A stretch of 64,000 nt of DNA from Alopecurus myosuroides (GCA_028641055.1 CM054062.1:170569715-170633714); one strand, 5' to 3'. Positions 11,917-23,117 are shown, numbered from the stretch's first letter. Made by a program: numbers and translations. The notes: a model not told the origin generated them from the sequence alone.

Positions 11917-12960
11917 GATGCTACCTTGTGCTTTTCGTTTCTCGATACTGATATGATTTTTGTAGTGCGCCTGTGCGCCATTGATGCTGATACTATGACT
12001 GTATGCTTTGTTAATTCATGATAACTCTTTGCCTTCCCTGGCTTTTGATAATATCCATCCTTGTGTTACTTATGAGCTTATTCTCGATACTTCGAACTCT
12101 TGCTTTCAATTTCCTTTTGAGACTCGGTTAACCGAGTATCGTAGGTTTTGATAGATGGACTTTTCTTTAAGTCCCCAATACTCGGCAACTAAGGTTTACA
12201 GACCTTGGTAGTTAAATAGTTTGTTTCTGTTTCGAAGTCCCCAGTCCCCATGACCCAAAGTACGAGCTATGGGGGCGTGGGCTTTCTCAGATGACATACT
12301 GCTGTTTACCAAGCTGAAGACCAATAGCTGTTCTCATAAATACTGAAGTCATGCTTAATATTTGTTGAGTTTCCGGCTATGTTAGCCTTATACTCTGCAT
12401 GGACTTGTGGTTTAGATGACCCTTTTGATTACCTTGTACTATAAGCCGGCTTTCGCGTGGATACCATGTCGTTGCATCTATACGAAAAACAAAATCAAGC
12501 ACGCTCCATTGGGCTGCATAGTTTGATTGTAATCGTAAGTGAACAGATCATGCCACTTTGGTGCGAGTCACATCGAGCTTAAGTAAGAATAATCAAGAAA
12601 ATTGGCTCCTTCGTCCAGTTATAGGATTGTAGCCGCACCCGTTTGTACGAGTAACCAGCCCCCATAACTTATAGGCATCATGGCCGGGTCTCCGGGTTTG
12701 TGATTACTTATTGAAGTAGATCAACCCTCCGGAGACCTATATTCACGTAATGTATTTCGATGATATTGATGTATTGATAATAACAATGTTACTTACTTGT
12801 AACTGAAGCAAGGATCATGATAAGACTCGAAACCATCTTCTTTTATTGATAAAAATTTCTTATTTGAATCAGCAGGCCGCCTCATTAAAAACCTTCCAGT
12901 CCCCTTAGGTACCCTGGATAGGAAAAGAGTGCGTATGAAACCTGCCGCCCATTACACTGC
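11917..12960 (+). other. 3' flank of the opposite-strand gene and residual post-pol sequence
   Basis: Non-coding. It includes a hairpin-forming block (11964-11979, GCGC/GCGC around CTGT) shared with the older gene copy. At 12872-12950 there is a stretch matching the post-pol block of the outer element (2755-2835) in reverse. The two transcription units, gag-pol on the - strand and this gene on the + strand, converge here. Confidence 0.55.
11964..11979 (+). other. Conserved hairpin downstream of the opposite-strand gene
   Basis: GTGCGCCTGTGCGCC can form a short stem around CTGT. The older copy has GGTGC...GCACC at 3757-3772 at the matching distance from its stop codon. Possibly part of the 3' UTR or 3'-end formation; role inferred only. 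Confidence 0.35.
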
Positions 12961-12961
12961 T

Positions 12962-15639
12962 TTAGTTATTCTCTAGAATCGGCCTCGCGTTGGTACGGCC
13001 GATACACATTCTCCACTTGCTATACCCTTTCGTAATGAGTACCGGATTTGCTAGCCATTCCGGGTATATCGCCCTTGACACGTGATCAGCTGCGGATGGT
13101 GGTACGTCTTCTTCTTCCCTACTGAGAGTTTTGAAAATATCGTTCCCGATGAAGCCTACCATCTTAGGGTTTTGTTCTGCCCTAACTTTTGCTTTGTCCC
13201 CCTCAGGAGTTGGCTTTTTTGACGTTGCTCTCTCTTCTAGGTCCACCTGAGAACGGTAATGTTTGAGCTCTTCCTTCCTACAGGCTTGCTCGGCCATTGC
13301 CGCGTCTCCTTCATCACACTCAGCTGCTATATCTCGGTTTCCGTGTACGGTGATGGTCTTTTTAGGACCCGGGATCTTCAGCTGTAGGTACACATAACAT
13401 GGTCTTGCCATGAACTTGGCATAAGCCGGCCTTCCAAACAATGCATGATAAGGGCTGCGCAACTTTACTACCTCAAAGGTAAGCCACTCGATTCGATAAT
13501 TGTCCTTTGACTCCCCGAAAGCTACCTCCAATGCCACTTTTCCTTCGGGGCATGCCGAATGACCCGGCACTATCCCGTGAAAAACTGTTGTACTTTTTTG
13601 CAACTGTGATTCCTTTAAGCCCATGCGCAGAAAAGTTTCCCAGTATAGGATATTGATACTACTCCCTCCATCCATCAAGACTTTCTTCAGCTCGTAACCA
13701 TTGACCTGTGGCGCCACTACCAAAGCCAGGACTCCCGGGTGATCAATCCTATCCGGGTGATCTCTTCTGCTCCATGTTACCTCTTGCTCTGACCACCTCA
13801 AATATCTTGGAACGGCGGAGGAGACTGAATTAACTGCTTGTTTCAGTATCTTCTTGTCCTTGCTAGAACCTCCAGTAGTGTGCACATGATACTGACCCAG
13901 CTGTTTGGGGTTAGCTTGAAATCCTCCCGCTCCCCCTTGATTGTTACCTTGATTTCCAACTGGCGGATTGCCGGCTGGGGGCGGCCCGTTGCCCGAATTT
14001 CCACCTAGACCCGGACCTCCTCCTCGGCCCGCACCTCGCATGGCCCTGTTCACTTCCTCGTTCTTCCACCTTTGTAAGTCGGCACACTGCTCCAATGAAT
14101 GATTGGCCGGCTTGCCATTCCTGCTATGCTTCGGGCACGCCATCCTAAATATGTCCCAACTGTTGCTTGGTCTTGGGGGTACTTGGTAGTGTCCCCCATT
14201 GTGATTTCCGGTATTAAAATTCCCTTCGGATCTAGGTCTCGAAGACCCGGCCTCTGTATTGGCCACAAACTCGGAACTCCCCTCAAACGGGCGCTTGTTC
14301 TGGCTATTTCCATTGTTGTTTGGTGCCGATCCATTGCCGGTCTTCCCACTGCTACTTGCGTTTGCTTTTGCCTTCTTGTCATCAACTTCCTCTTCTGTAG
14401 TATCCGTTGCAGCGTGTTTGTTGCATGCATCCATTAACTCTCCCATCGTAACCTCCGCTGCATTTCTGCTGGATTTCATGCGGGTTAGCTTTTATACTAA
14501 AGGAACATACTTACATGTTTTCGCCATAGCTTGTAGTGCGTCCTTTGGTTGGATATCTGTAGATGAGTGGAGTATCTCCATAACCCGGCGTACCCAGCTT
14601 CGTGCTGACTCTCCTTTCTTCTGGACGCACCTTTCTAAGTCATCAATAGTAAATAACTTCCTACAGGTCCCATGGAAGTGCTTGATAAATGCGGTTTTTA
14701 GCTCCTCCCACGACTTGATCGACTTTTCCGGTAAATTGGTGAACCATAACTTTGCTGCTCCAATGCATGACGAGCCACGTCCAGATCTCTTACACGCTCT
14801 GCTGCGTTTTCTGGGGTGATAACTGTAGCTAGGACTGTGGGATCCAAGATCAAATTATTATCAAACAGAGCTGGGTGACGCGGATTCGAGGGGCCCGCCC
14901 CCGGTGTCCGGTTTGCTTGGAACCCAAACATATTTGCGTGTCGCTCCTCCTCCGCTGGGCGACTGGTGACTGATGCCGATTCTCCATCGACCTGGGCCAA
15001 GATCGGGCCAGCCGTACCTTGTTGCTGAGCCAGCACCTGCGCCGCCCCGACTGGCGCCGCGGCTGCGTTTCCTTGATTGGTATTGATTGCGGGGGCCGCA
15101 TAAACTGCAACCCGGCGCATAATGCTTGGCGTAGATTCGTACCGTTCTTCCTCTTCGCTATTTTCCTTCTCGTATCGGTCCTCCGATAAATCCCGTATAG
15201 ACTCGGCACCTTCCTCCCTCTCTGTCGGACCCGTTGTTCCGATCGATTCTTCTTTTTCCGATTGAACACGCGTGTCCTCCCCTGACACAGAATCAGATTC
15301 AAGATTATCACGGCTTGAATTGGAAGCACATACCATACCGATGAAGACGTTGATGCGGCCGACTGTCACGACGGATCCGGTTTCGAGGTGATCCGACTCT
15401 GGCCCCCAGCCAGAATCGTCTACCATCTTCTCTCCTTGGTTGTTGACGTAGATTTCTCCGACGACGAGGTTCCTCATGTTCTTCCGAGCTTCTCCCGTGA
15501 TGTAAACACCTTTGGACGCAGGCCCCACGGTGGGCGCCAACTGTCGTGGGATAATCACGGCAGATGTTACCGGGGGTAACTGATCTAGGGGCAAGTCGAC
15601 ACAGGTATTTGGGAGAGGGTTTAGCTCGAAGGAAGACAT
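12962..15639 (-). pseudogene. gag: Broken gag-protease of the non-autonomous Tat element
   Basis: Reading right to left, the frame starts at ATG 15639 inside the LTR (MSSFELNPLPNT...), passes through the PBS and continues to about 14770. There an internal deletion joins ARHA to the middle of gag (KLWFTNLPEKSI) out of frame. A stop (TAA, 14492-14494) precedes the next open stretch (14479-12962). That stretch has a Gln/Gly/Asn-rich linker, an aspartic protease (MDGGSSINIL, the Tat-style active site) and the RT-entry motif KWRMC at 13004-13018. Immediately after KWRMC the frame enters post-pol sequence and ends at 12962. So gag and protease are damaged, and RT, RNase H and integrase are missing. 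A conserved LTR-encoded start (compare 37194) supports 15639 over the upstream in-frame ATG at 15651. Confidence 0.88.
15521..15539 (-). promoter_or_regulatory. Primer-binding site of the non-autonomous Tat element
   Basis: TGGCGCCCACCGTGGGGCC on the - strand, two bases inside the 5' LTR border. It is translated as part of the gag frame. Confidence 0.85.
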
Positions 15640-15995
15640 GGCGAAAAGCAATCTAAGAGCCGGAAAACAACTCGCCGGATCTCGATATGATTATACTGGA
15701 TACTCGATAATAGGTGTTACAGTTATGACTTGAATCTCTCTCAGGCGAAGCCTAGGGGTTGGTTTATATAGTACTCATACCCCCTTTGGCTCGCCATACA
15801 AAGCGCTCCTTGAGTCCTACTCGAACTCTACATACGTATCCTAGCTTTCCTTATCGTAACCCACAATCCGGGTTACGATCCTTACAAGCCCTGGGCCTTC
15901 CAGAAGCTTCTGCGTCCTTAGCCGGATTTGGTCCATACGCCGTTTGGGCCGGATTACACCTGGGGTTGGCATACCGAGTTACTATCCCCTCATCA
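15542..15995 (-). repeat. 5' LTR of the non-autonomous Tat element
   Basis: 454 bp, apparently identical to 7081-7534. It contains the first 32 codons of gag (from ATG 15639). CCTCC follows at 15996-16000 as the target duplication. Confidence 0.95.
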
Positions 15996-17126
15996 CCTCC
16001 CGTGTAGTCGAGCAGAGGCTCGGGGAAGCAACTCCGGCGGCGACGTGGAAGATGGCGGCGACGTTGTGGTGGATGTCAAGCACAGCGGCGGTGTCGATGA
16101 TGTCGAGGAAGGTGAGGGGGACTCGTTCCCGTGGTCAGCGTGGACGGAGGAGGGCTGCAGCGACGGCAGCGTCCATGGATTCAGAGGCGGAGCTCCGGTG
16201 AGGTGGTTGCAGAGAGGGAGAAGGAGGTGGCAGAGAGGTGGAGGCGACGGCGCAGCTCGAGAGGGAGGAGGGCGGTAGGGTTAGGGCAGCGCAGGGGCCT
16301 AGGGGTAGGTCTTATAGGAGCTACAGGGCGCTGCTGGCCGTCGGAGCGCAACGGCGTCGACGTGGCGCCGCGGATCTGCTGCCGTACTGCGGGAAGAAAG
16401 AGAGAGAGGGGGCGAACCGGTATCGGGCCAGGGAAAAGGTAAGGGGTGGGCTCGGCTCGCGGGGGTACAGCCCACTGCCTCTCTCCCCCTCGTTTTCCTT
16501 TTAAAATTTCTGTTTTCTTTTTTTTTTTGCTGAAAAGTAATAGGAAGAAAAAGATGAGATTTTGGGCTAGGAAAAATCTAGAAAAAATTTGGGTGAGTTA
16601 GTTATTACAATAGCAACTAAATGCCAACTTTGTTTTCCAAAAGTTTCAATTTTAAATTGTTGTTTGTGATTTAACTCAAATTTGAAAGAATTTGCTTATT
16701 AAATGATTATTATTGAAAACAAACTTTTTAATAGGGTGAACCCTATTGTTTAATTAGAACAAATGATTAGAGTTGTTTTGGTAATTTCCATAATTTGAAA
16801 TTGGGTGCTGTTTGTGGTTTGATTTGAATTTTGAATAACATTGGAAATAATTGATTGATTAAAAGCCACCATTTTTAAATAGTTGAACCTTATGGATTGA
16901 AATGGAACAAATAAGGTTTTGATTTGAACTTTTTATTTGAAAAGATTGTAACATGACAAGTCTGAAACAAAGGTTGAATATTGTTTGAATTTCCATTATG
17001 AGAACAAATAAAAACAGATGCAAACAAATAGGAAACAAATGCAATGAGTATGATGCCATGATGCAAAAACAATAATTAAACAAAAACAAACATGCTAGGG
17101 TGGTTTTTCATACTTGGGATGTTACA

Positions 17127-17140
17127 AAACGCCCCCCTTG
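17127..17140 (-). promoter_or_regulatory. Polypurine tract of the chromovirus
   Basis: On the - strand AAGGGGGGCGTTT directly abuts the LTR start TGTAACATCC. This is the usual plus-strand priming site position. Confidence 0.75.
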
Positions 17141-17163
17141 AAGGAATCGCGCCCCGAGATTCC

Positions 17164-20100
17164 TTACTGAGAAGAGAAAAGGTCCGGATACTTCTTGCGA
17201 AGATCCTCTTCGGTCTCCCACGTTGCCTCTTTATCGGAATGATGCGACCATTGCACTTTCAAGAACTTGGTGCTCTTGTTGCGAGTCTTACGCTCGGTCT
17301 CATCAAGAATACGAACAAGATGCTCCTCATAAGATAGATCATCTTGCAGTTCAATGGAATCATGATCAACTGCACGATCTGGATCTTTGAAACACTTCTT
17401 GAGTTGTGACACGTGAAACACATCGTGCACCTTGGATAGTTTTTCTGGAAGTTCAAGACGATAGGCATTTTCCGCACGCCTTGAGAGAATGTTGAAAGGA
17501 CCAATGTATCTTGGTGCAAGCTTTCCTTTCACACCAAAACGATGAGTGCCTCTGAGGGGAGTTACACGGAGATATGCCTTGTCACCAGGTGCATAGATCA
17601 TATCCCTGTGCTTGCTGTCATAGTAGCTTTTCTGACGAGACTGAGCAATCTTGAGATTGTCACGAATGATACGAACTTTCTCCTCGGCTTCCTTAACAAT
17701 GTCAGGGCCTAAGAGTGAACGTTCACCAGCTCCGGACCAATTGATTGGACTCCTGCATCTGCGACCATAGAGAGCTTCAAATGGTGCCATGTATAGGCTT
17801 GCCTGGAAGCTGTTGTTGTAGGAGAATTCAGCATATGGAAGGCATTCCTCCCATTTCATGCCAAAAGAGATACCACATGCTCTGAGCATATCCTCGAGAA
17901 TCTGATTGACTCTTTCGACTTGCCCCTGAGACTGAGGGTGATAGGCTGTGCTGAACAGGAGTTTGGTGCCCAAAGCTTCTTGAAAGCTTTTCCAGAAATG
18001 AGAAGTGAATATGCTTCCACGATCTGAGCTTATTTCCAATGGAACACCATGAAGAGGAACAATCTTTGCTGTGTAGAGCTCTGCTAACTGGCTCGCTGAG
18101 ATTGTTTCTTTGACAGCAAAGAAGTGAGCTACCTTAGTGAGACAATCAATAACAACGAAGATTGCATCGTTGCCCTTGTTGGACTTTGGAAAACAAGTGA
18201 CGAAGTCCATTCAATCATGTCCCACTTCCACTCAGGGATTTTCAGTGGTTGGAGTAGGCCGGCTGTTTTCTGATGGACTGCCTTAACACGTTGACAAACG
18301 TCGCATTCAGAAACGTATTGAGCAATTTCACGTTTCATGCCAGGCCACCAATACAGTGTCTTAAGATCCTCGTACATCTTTGTACTTCCAGGGTGGATGG
18401 AGAGAGGAGTTTCATGAGCCTCCTTGAGAATGATATCTTTGAGACTTTGAACTTGAGGAACTGCAATGCGTCCTTCGAAGAGCACAGTTCCCTTGTCATC
18501 AATTGAGAAGGACTTAAATTTCTCCTTGCCTTCTTTGATGTGTTCTACCATCTTCTTGATTTCAGCATCACGAAGTTGTTCAGAACAAATCTTGTCCTCG
18601 AGAGTTGGACTGGCTGTCAAGCTAGCAAGATACCCTTGAGGAACAAGACCAAGGTTCAGCTTCTGGAATTCTTCATGAAGTGGAAGTTGGCTTTCCATGA
18701 TCATGAGATTATTGCAATATGACTTGCGACCGAGAGCATCGGCCATAACATTAGCCTTGCCTGGAGTGTAAGAAATGGTGAGATCAAAGTCTTTAATCTT
18801 TTCAATCCATCTCCTTTGCCTGAGGTTTAGATCTGGTTGAGTGAAGATGTATTTCAGACTCTTGTGATCGGAAAAGATTTCAGTGCGGTTACCCAACAAG
18901 TATTGTCTCCATTTCTTGAGGGCAAACACAACTGCTGCAAGTTCAAGATCATGTGTGGGATAATTTTGCTCATGTGCATTCAACTGACGTGAAGCATAAG
19001 CCACAACTTGACGTTCTTGCATAAGAACTGCACCTAGACCTTGGAGAGAAGCATCACAGAATATCTGGAAAGGTTTGGTAGTATCTGGGCCAACCAGAAC
19101 TGGGGTAGAAGTGAGTTTAGTCTTCAGGAGATTGAAACTTTCATCACACTGTGGAGACCAAACGAACTTCTTGTCCTTCTTTGTGAGATCACTGAGAGGT
19201 TTGGCAATCTTGGAGAAGTTTTGGACGAAACGACGGCAATAGCTAGCCAAACCAAGAAAACTTCTTACTTGCTTTACCGTATTAGGAGGTTTCCAATCAA
19301 CAATTGCCTTAACCTTTTCTGGATCAATGGCTATGCCCTTGGCTGAGATGACATGACCAAGGTAAGCAACTTCTGGAATCCAGAACTCACATTTGGAGAA
19401 CTTGGCATACAGACGATGCTCGCGAAGTTTCATGAGAGTGAGACGAAGGTGCTCTTCATGCTCTTTCTCGGACTTTGAGTAGACCAGAATGTCATCGAGG
19501 TATACCACAACGAACTTGTCGAGGTATTCATGGAAGACAGAATTCATGAGTCTAGAGAATGTCGCCGGTGCATTGGTGAGACCAAAGGACATGACGGTGT
19601 ATTGATATAGACCGTACCGAGTGGTGAAAGCTGTTTTTGGAATATCTTCCTTTCTGATCTTTATTTGATGGTAACCCATCCTCAAGTCCAACTTTGAGAA
19701 TATTGAGGCCCCAGCAAGTTGATCAAAAAGATCATCGATACGAGGAATTGGATACTTGTTTTTGATGGTTTTCTCGTTAAGAGGACGATAGTCAACAACG
19801 AGTCTCTTTGTTTGATCCTTCTTCGCAACGAACAGAGTTGGGCAACCCCAAGCCGAGGAACTAGGTTGAATGTAACCTTTTTCCATGTACATATCGATTT
19901 GCTCCTTCAACAATTTCAGTTCAGGAGGAGCTATCTTGTATGGATGCTTAGAGATTGGAGCAGTACCTGGTTCAAGCTCGATCACGATCTCAACTGCTCT
20001 GTCCGGGGGCATCCCTGGCAACTCTTCTGGAAAGACGTCAGGGAATTCACAAACCACCGGAACATCTTCAAGTAGAGGTAGAGTTTTAGCATCGAGGGTT

Positions 20101-21554
20101 TATAGCTAAACAGAACTTGATTCATTTGGAGAATAGGCTATCTGGCCAGAAGGGTGGAACAGAGTTATTGACTTCTGGGCACAATCAATCGTAGCTTTAT
20201 TGGCCTTCAACCAATCCATGCCAAGAATGACATCAATGTCAGAATTGCCAAGCAGTATGAGGGAAGCAAGGAATATGTGACCTCCAATTAGTATCTGATT
20301 TTCATGACTGATCTTGGAAGTTTGCATAGTTGCTCCAGGGGAGTTTACTACTAGCGGGGAACCCAAACCAACAAAAGGTAGTTTAACTGTTGTCGCAAAG
20401 ATCTTTGACACGAAAGAATGCGATGCTCCGGTATCAAACAACACTTTAGCTGGAAAAGAGTTTACGGGGAATGTACCGAGAACGACGTCAGGAGCTTCCT
20501 CAGCTTTGTCGACCTTGACATGATTCACCCTCGCGGTCCTCCCGACAGGCCTGTTGTTGGAGTTGAAGGCTTTAGCCGGGGGAGCACGCACCATTGCCTG
20601 GTTTGTGTTGGGACGAGGTGGTGGTGGAGGTAGCTGCCTCTGAGTGCACTTGTCAGCGTAGTGCCCCGTCTGCTTGCATTTGTAGCAAGTGACGACACGA
20701 GGAGTATCTGGCCTTGGCTGCCCCATTGAAAACCTCTGAGCCTGCATCTGAGCTGGGTTGGGTGGGCGGGGAGCGAAACCTGGAGAAGCTTGGGCATATG
20801 GAGCCCGAGTGACAGCACCATTTGGCACCCAGATGCGGCGCTTCTGCGGAGGGGTGGTCATGTTGGAGGAGGAACCACCCTCACGCGAGTGCTTCCGAGA
20901 CTCCTCGAACGCCTTGCGCCCATTTTCCTCATTGAGCGCGGTGTTCACGAGCTCCTCGAAGTCTTTGGCCTTGATGTTGGTGAGGGCGTACTTGAGTTCC
21001 GGGTTAAAACCTCTGCGGAACCTTGCCATCTTCTTAGCCTCAGTGGACACCTCATCACCAGCGTATCGAGCGAGGCGATTGAACTCACTCTGATAGCCAA
21101 TGACGTCCTGCTTGCCCTGCTTGAGAGAGCAAAACTCTTCACGCATCCTTTCCATGAGACCATCTGGGATGTGGTGCTTCAGGAAAGCTTCCTTGAAACA
21201 GCCCCAGGTGATTGGGTAACCAGCTCTCATGGTCTGGTAGTTCTCCCACCAAGTAGCTGCCTGACCCTTCAGTAGGTAGGAGGCATACTTGACCTTGTCT
21301 TCCTCAGCAACGTGAGCAATGTCCAGAGCCTTGGCCATCTCACGGATCCAGTCATCAGCATCCAGAGGCTCGCGTGTTGCCACGAAAGCTCTCGGCCCCA
21401 GACTCAGAAACTCCTTGATACTGACTCGTGGAGCGTTCTGGTTGTTGTGCTGATTAGCCTAGAACTGGGCCATCTGCGTCACGACCTGAGTCATCTGAGT
21501 CAACAGCTCCGTGATTGGCGGTGGCTCAGGCGGGTTGTTCCTTGTTGGCGGCAT
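17164..21554 (-). pseudogene. gag-pol: Chromovirus gag-pol: gag, protease, RT, RNase H, integrase, chromodomain
   Basis: Gag starts at ATG 21554 and has a capsid region, then a CCHC knuckle (CYKCKQTGHYADKC). Protease has LFDTGASHSFVS, RT has YLDDILVYS, and RNase H begins [13 protein letters not shown]. Integrase has an HHCC finger (HPGS...CDVCQRV), a catalytic Asp in the MDFVTCFP region, an Asp in SSDRGS and a Glu in GQVERVNQ. The C-terminus (VHDVFHVSQLKKCF ... VQWSHHSDKEATWE) is chromodomain-like. Gag and pol share one frame, as in Tekay elements. Defects are a stop at 21459-21461 early in gag, two stops in the protease-RT linker (20106-20108 and 20100-20102) and a frameshift near 18210 at the start of the integrase core. 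The gag-pol product cannot be made from this copy without readthrough and a frameshift. Confidence 0.95.
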
Positions 21555-21763
21555 CCTAAATGGAAATGCATTTTAGCACAACAATAGAAAAGGATAGACT
21601 TGGAAACCGAAAGAGAGATTATTCCGACGCATGAATAGATAACCAACAGGTACATCATCACATGTTCAAATACATCAGAATATCCAACACACCACAAATG
21701 GTTCGAAAGCCAAAGGATAACTAAACATAGCTAAGAATGGATACATCGGTACTCCCATGCTCA

Positions 21764-22645
21764 TCACGCAGGACGGCGGTGAGTAGTACGATGAGAGGTA
21801 CGGTGAGGAGCACGCCCACGAAAGTCGGTAGAACGACGATCCACATAGATCTGACGTGGTCTGAGAGCGACTCTAGGTGTGGTGAAGTACGTAGCGTCGA
21901 CTCCCTGTGCTCCAAAGCGTGGAATCCCAGTGTAACCAGCACCGAGGTTGAGGAGTGGACCTCTGATCGGCTCGTAACCTCCAGCATCTGGCAGACGACG
22001 ACCAACTGGCTGATCGAAACGTGCAAAGCGCTCATCTCCAACAAAGTCCGTGGTGTACGTCGCCAGACGAGTCAAAGCAAGGTAGAGCTGCTCTCTGACT
22101 GAAGCCAACTCCTGAGATAGTGTGCTGGCAACTGCGTCACTGTGCCTCACAAACTGAGCGGTGGTGTGCAGTCTGGAGTTATCATGCTCATAAACATCCA
22201 AGTTGTCGTAGAGAGTGAAGTGAGCTCCCTCCGAGGTGATGTAACCACGGGGGATGTGGCGATAGATAGAATCGTCAAATCCCCAGTAGTCAGCATGAAG
22301 GACGGTGAGACTCACATAAGCTGCCTGCTGCACAGCCATATCCACTGTGGAACCTACTGCCTCGTAGCGGTGGACAACGCTCATGCCATCATCTGACAGA
22401 ATGTAGACGATAGCCTGGTAGTAGGTCTGGTCAAACTCTCGCTGCTGCTCGTAGACCTGGTACTCTGGTGCCCAACGGAACCCCAGATAAGTGACCATGT
22501 CTCTCAACATCTCCGGATAACCGGCAGTGCTCTCGCAACGAGTCATCCGAACCACCTGCGGGTAGAACCTGAGATCCATCTGCAGATGATCGGGGAAGTT
22601 TTTGATTAGACGCCGGTAGAGAACTGAAGTGGAAAGCAACAACAA
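21764..22645 (-). CDS. Extra ORF between PBS and gag of the chromovirus; dsRBD-like N-terminal half
   Basis: A 293-residue uninterrupted ORF, sense with gag-pol and about 210 bp upstream of gag. Residues about 43-118 follow the alpha-beta-beta-beta-alpha spacing of a double-stranded-RNA-binding domain: a helix starting YPEMLRDM, then PEYQVYEQQ, then YYQAIVYIL, then an AVG turn, then a helix STVDMAVQQAAYVSLTVL. The Lys-rich KKxAK contact of canonical dsRBDs is absent. The C-terminal 35 residues are Arg/His-rich (DRRSTDFRGRAPHRTSH). Intactness contrasts with the broken gag-pol next to it. It could be translated from a genomic or spliced RNA. The start could lie slightly downstream, or the ORF could be a spliced exon (CCACTTCAG at 22630-22638 resembles an acceptor). 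The dsRBD assignment is pattern recognition, not a search result. Confidence 0.65.
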   Translation of the reverse strand: MLLLSTSVLYRRLIKNFPDHLQMDLRFYPQVVRMTRCESTAGYPEMLRDMVTYLGFRWAPEYQVYEQQREFDQTYYQAIVYILSDDGMSVVHRYEAVGSTVDMAVQQAAYVSLTVLHADYWGFDDSIYRHIPRGYITSEGAHFTLYDNLDVYEHDNSRLHTTAQFVRHSDAVASTLSQELASVREQLYLALTRLATYTTDFVGDERFARFDQPVGRRLPDAGGYEPIRGPLLNLGAGYTGIPRFGAQGVDATYFTTPRVALRPRQIYVDRRSTDFRGRAPHRTSHRTTHRRPA

Positions 22646-23105
22646 GGTTTCAACGGACGAAAAGGATGTTGAGAAGAACAGGATATCGAAGCAACAACGG
22701 GAAACACGAGACTAAAACTCCTGAGGTACTACGGAAAACCCATCCGGGCTTCTAAAGGATCAATATCTACTGCTTAAGAAATAGAGGATTTGCTTCCGGG
22801 GCTTACACGCCTCCGTTCTCAATCATGAGTAGGCAACATGATAAATCATGTCACAACCACCTCCATTCCTATGGTCTAGTAGATATAACTATCCTAGAGA
22901 AACCAGGATTCGTGAAAACCTAACTTGAAAGTTTAGGTGAGAAGAGAAAACATCGTTGCACTTCCTTACCAGAAAAGGGTGGGTGGGTGGGGAAAGAAAT
23001 AAAATGGCAGAATTCCTACTCTCACGTTTCATTTTTCCCTATATAGCTACAAAATAGTTTCTAGACTCAACTGCGACCAGTAAAAGGGATCCTACAGGCA
23101 AACAA
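22646..23105 (-). other. Untranslated leader of the chromovirus
   Basis: Between PBS and the extra ORF. No long ORF. It contains a GGTGGGTGGGTGGGG-like tract on the + strand (22979-22995) and several possible splice signals. Nothing else recognised. Confidence 0.5.
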
Positions 23106-23117
23106 GCTCTGATACCA
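23106..23117 (-). promoter_or_regulatory. Primer-binding site of the chromovirus
   Basis: TGGTATCAGAGC on the - strand, two bases from the LTR end. It is complementary to the 3' end of initiator tRNA-Met. Confidence 0.92.

Larger units (their letters stand above)
7081..15995 (-). mobile_element. Young non-autonomous Tat element: pol deleted, opposite-strand gene retained
   Basis: Two 454-bp LTRs (7081-7534 and 15542-15995) showed no difference when read side by side, and the target duplication CCTCC is perfect. The empty site is visible in the sister LTR near 26417. In element orientation (- strand, right to left) the order is LTR, PBS, broken gag, protease, a junction right after the RT-start motif KWRMC, post-pol sequence, an intact gene on the opposite strand, 3' LTR. 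The RT, both RNase H domains and integrase are absent. Identical LTRs mean very recent insertion, so the proteins for transposition were probably supplied in trans by an autonomous relative such as the one at 1-37291. Confidence 0.95.
3828..17126 (-). repeat. 3' LTR of the chromovirus, split by a nested Tat element
   Basis: Segments 3828-7080 and 15996-17126 join into one LTR that aligns along its whole length with 23120-27543. The split carries the CCTCC duplication of the nested element (7076-7080 and 15996-16000). Relative to the 5' LTR it lacks about 52 bp next to position 6768 (the equivalent of 26061-26112), which removes a 10-bp-stem hairpin. It is AT-rich overall, with a GC-rich island at about 6700-7080 and 15996-16500. 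Confidence 0.92.
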
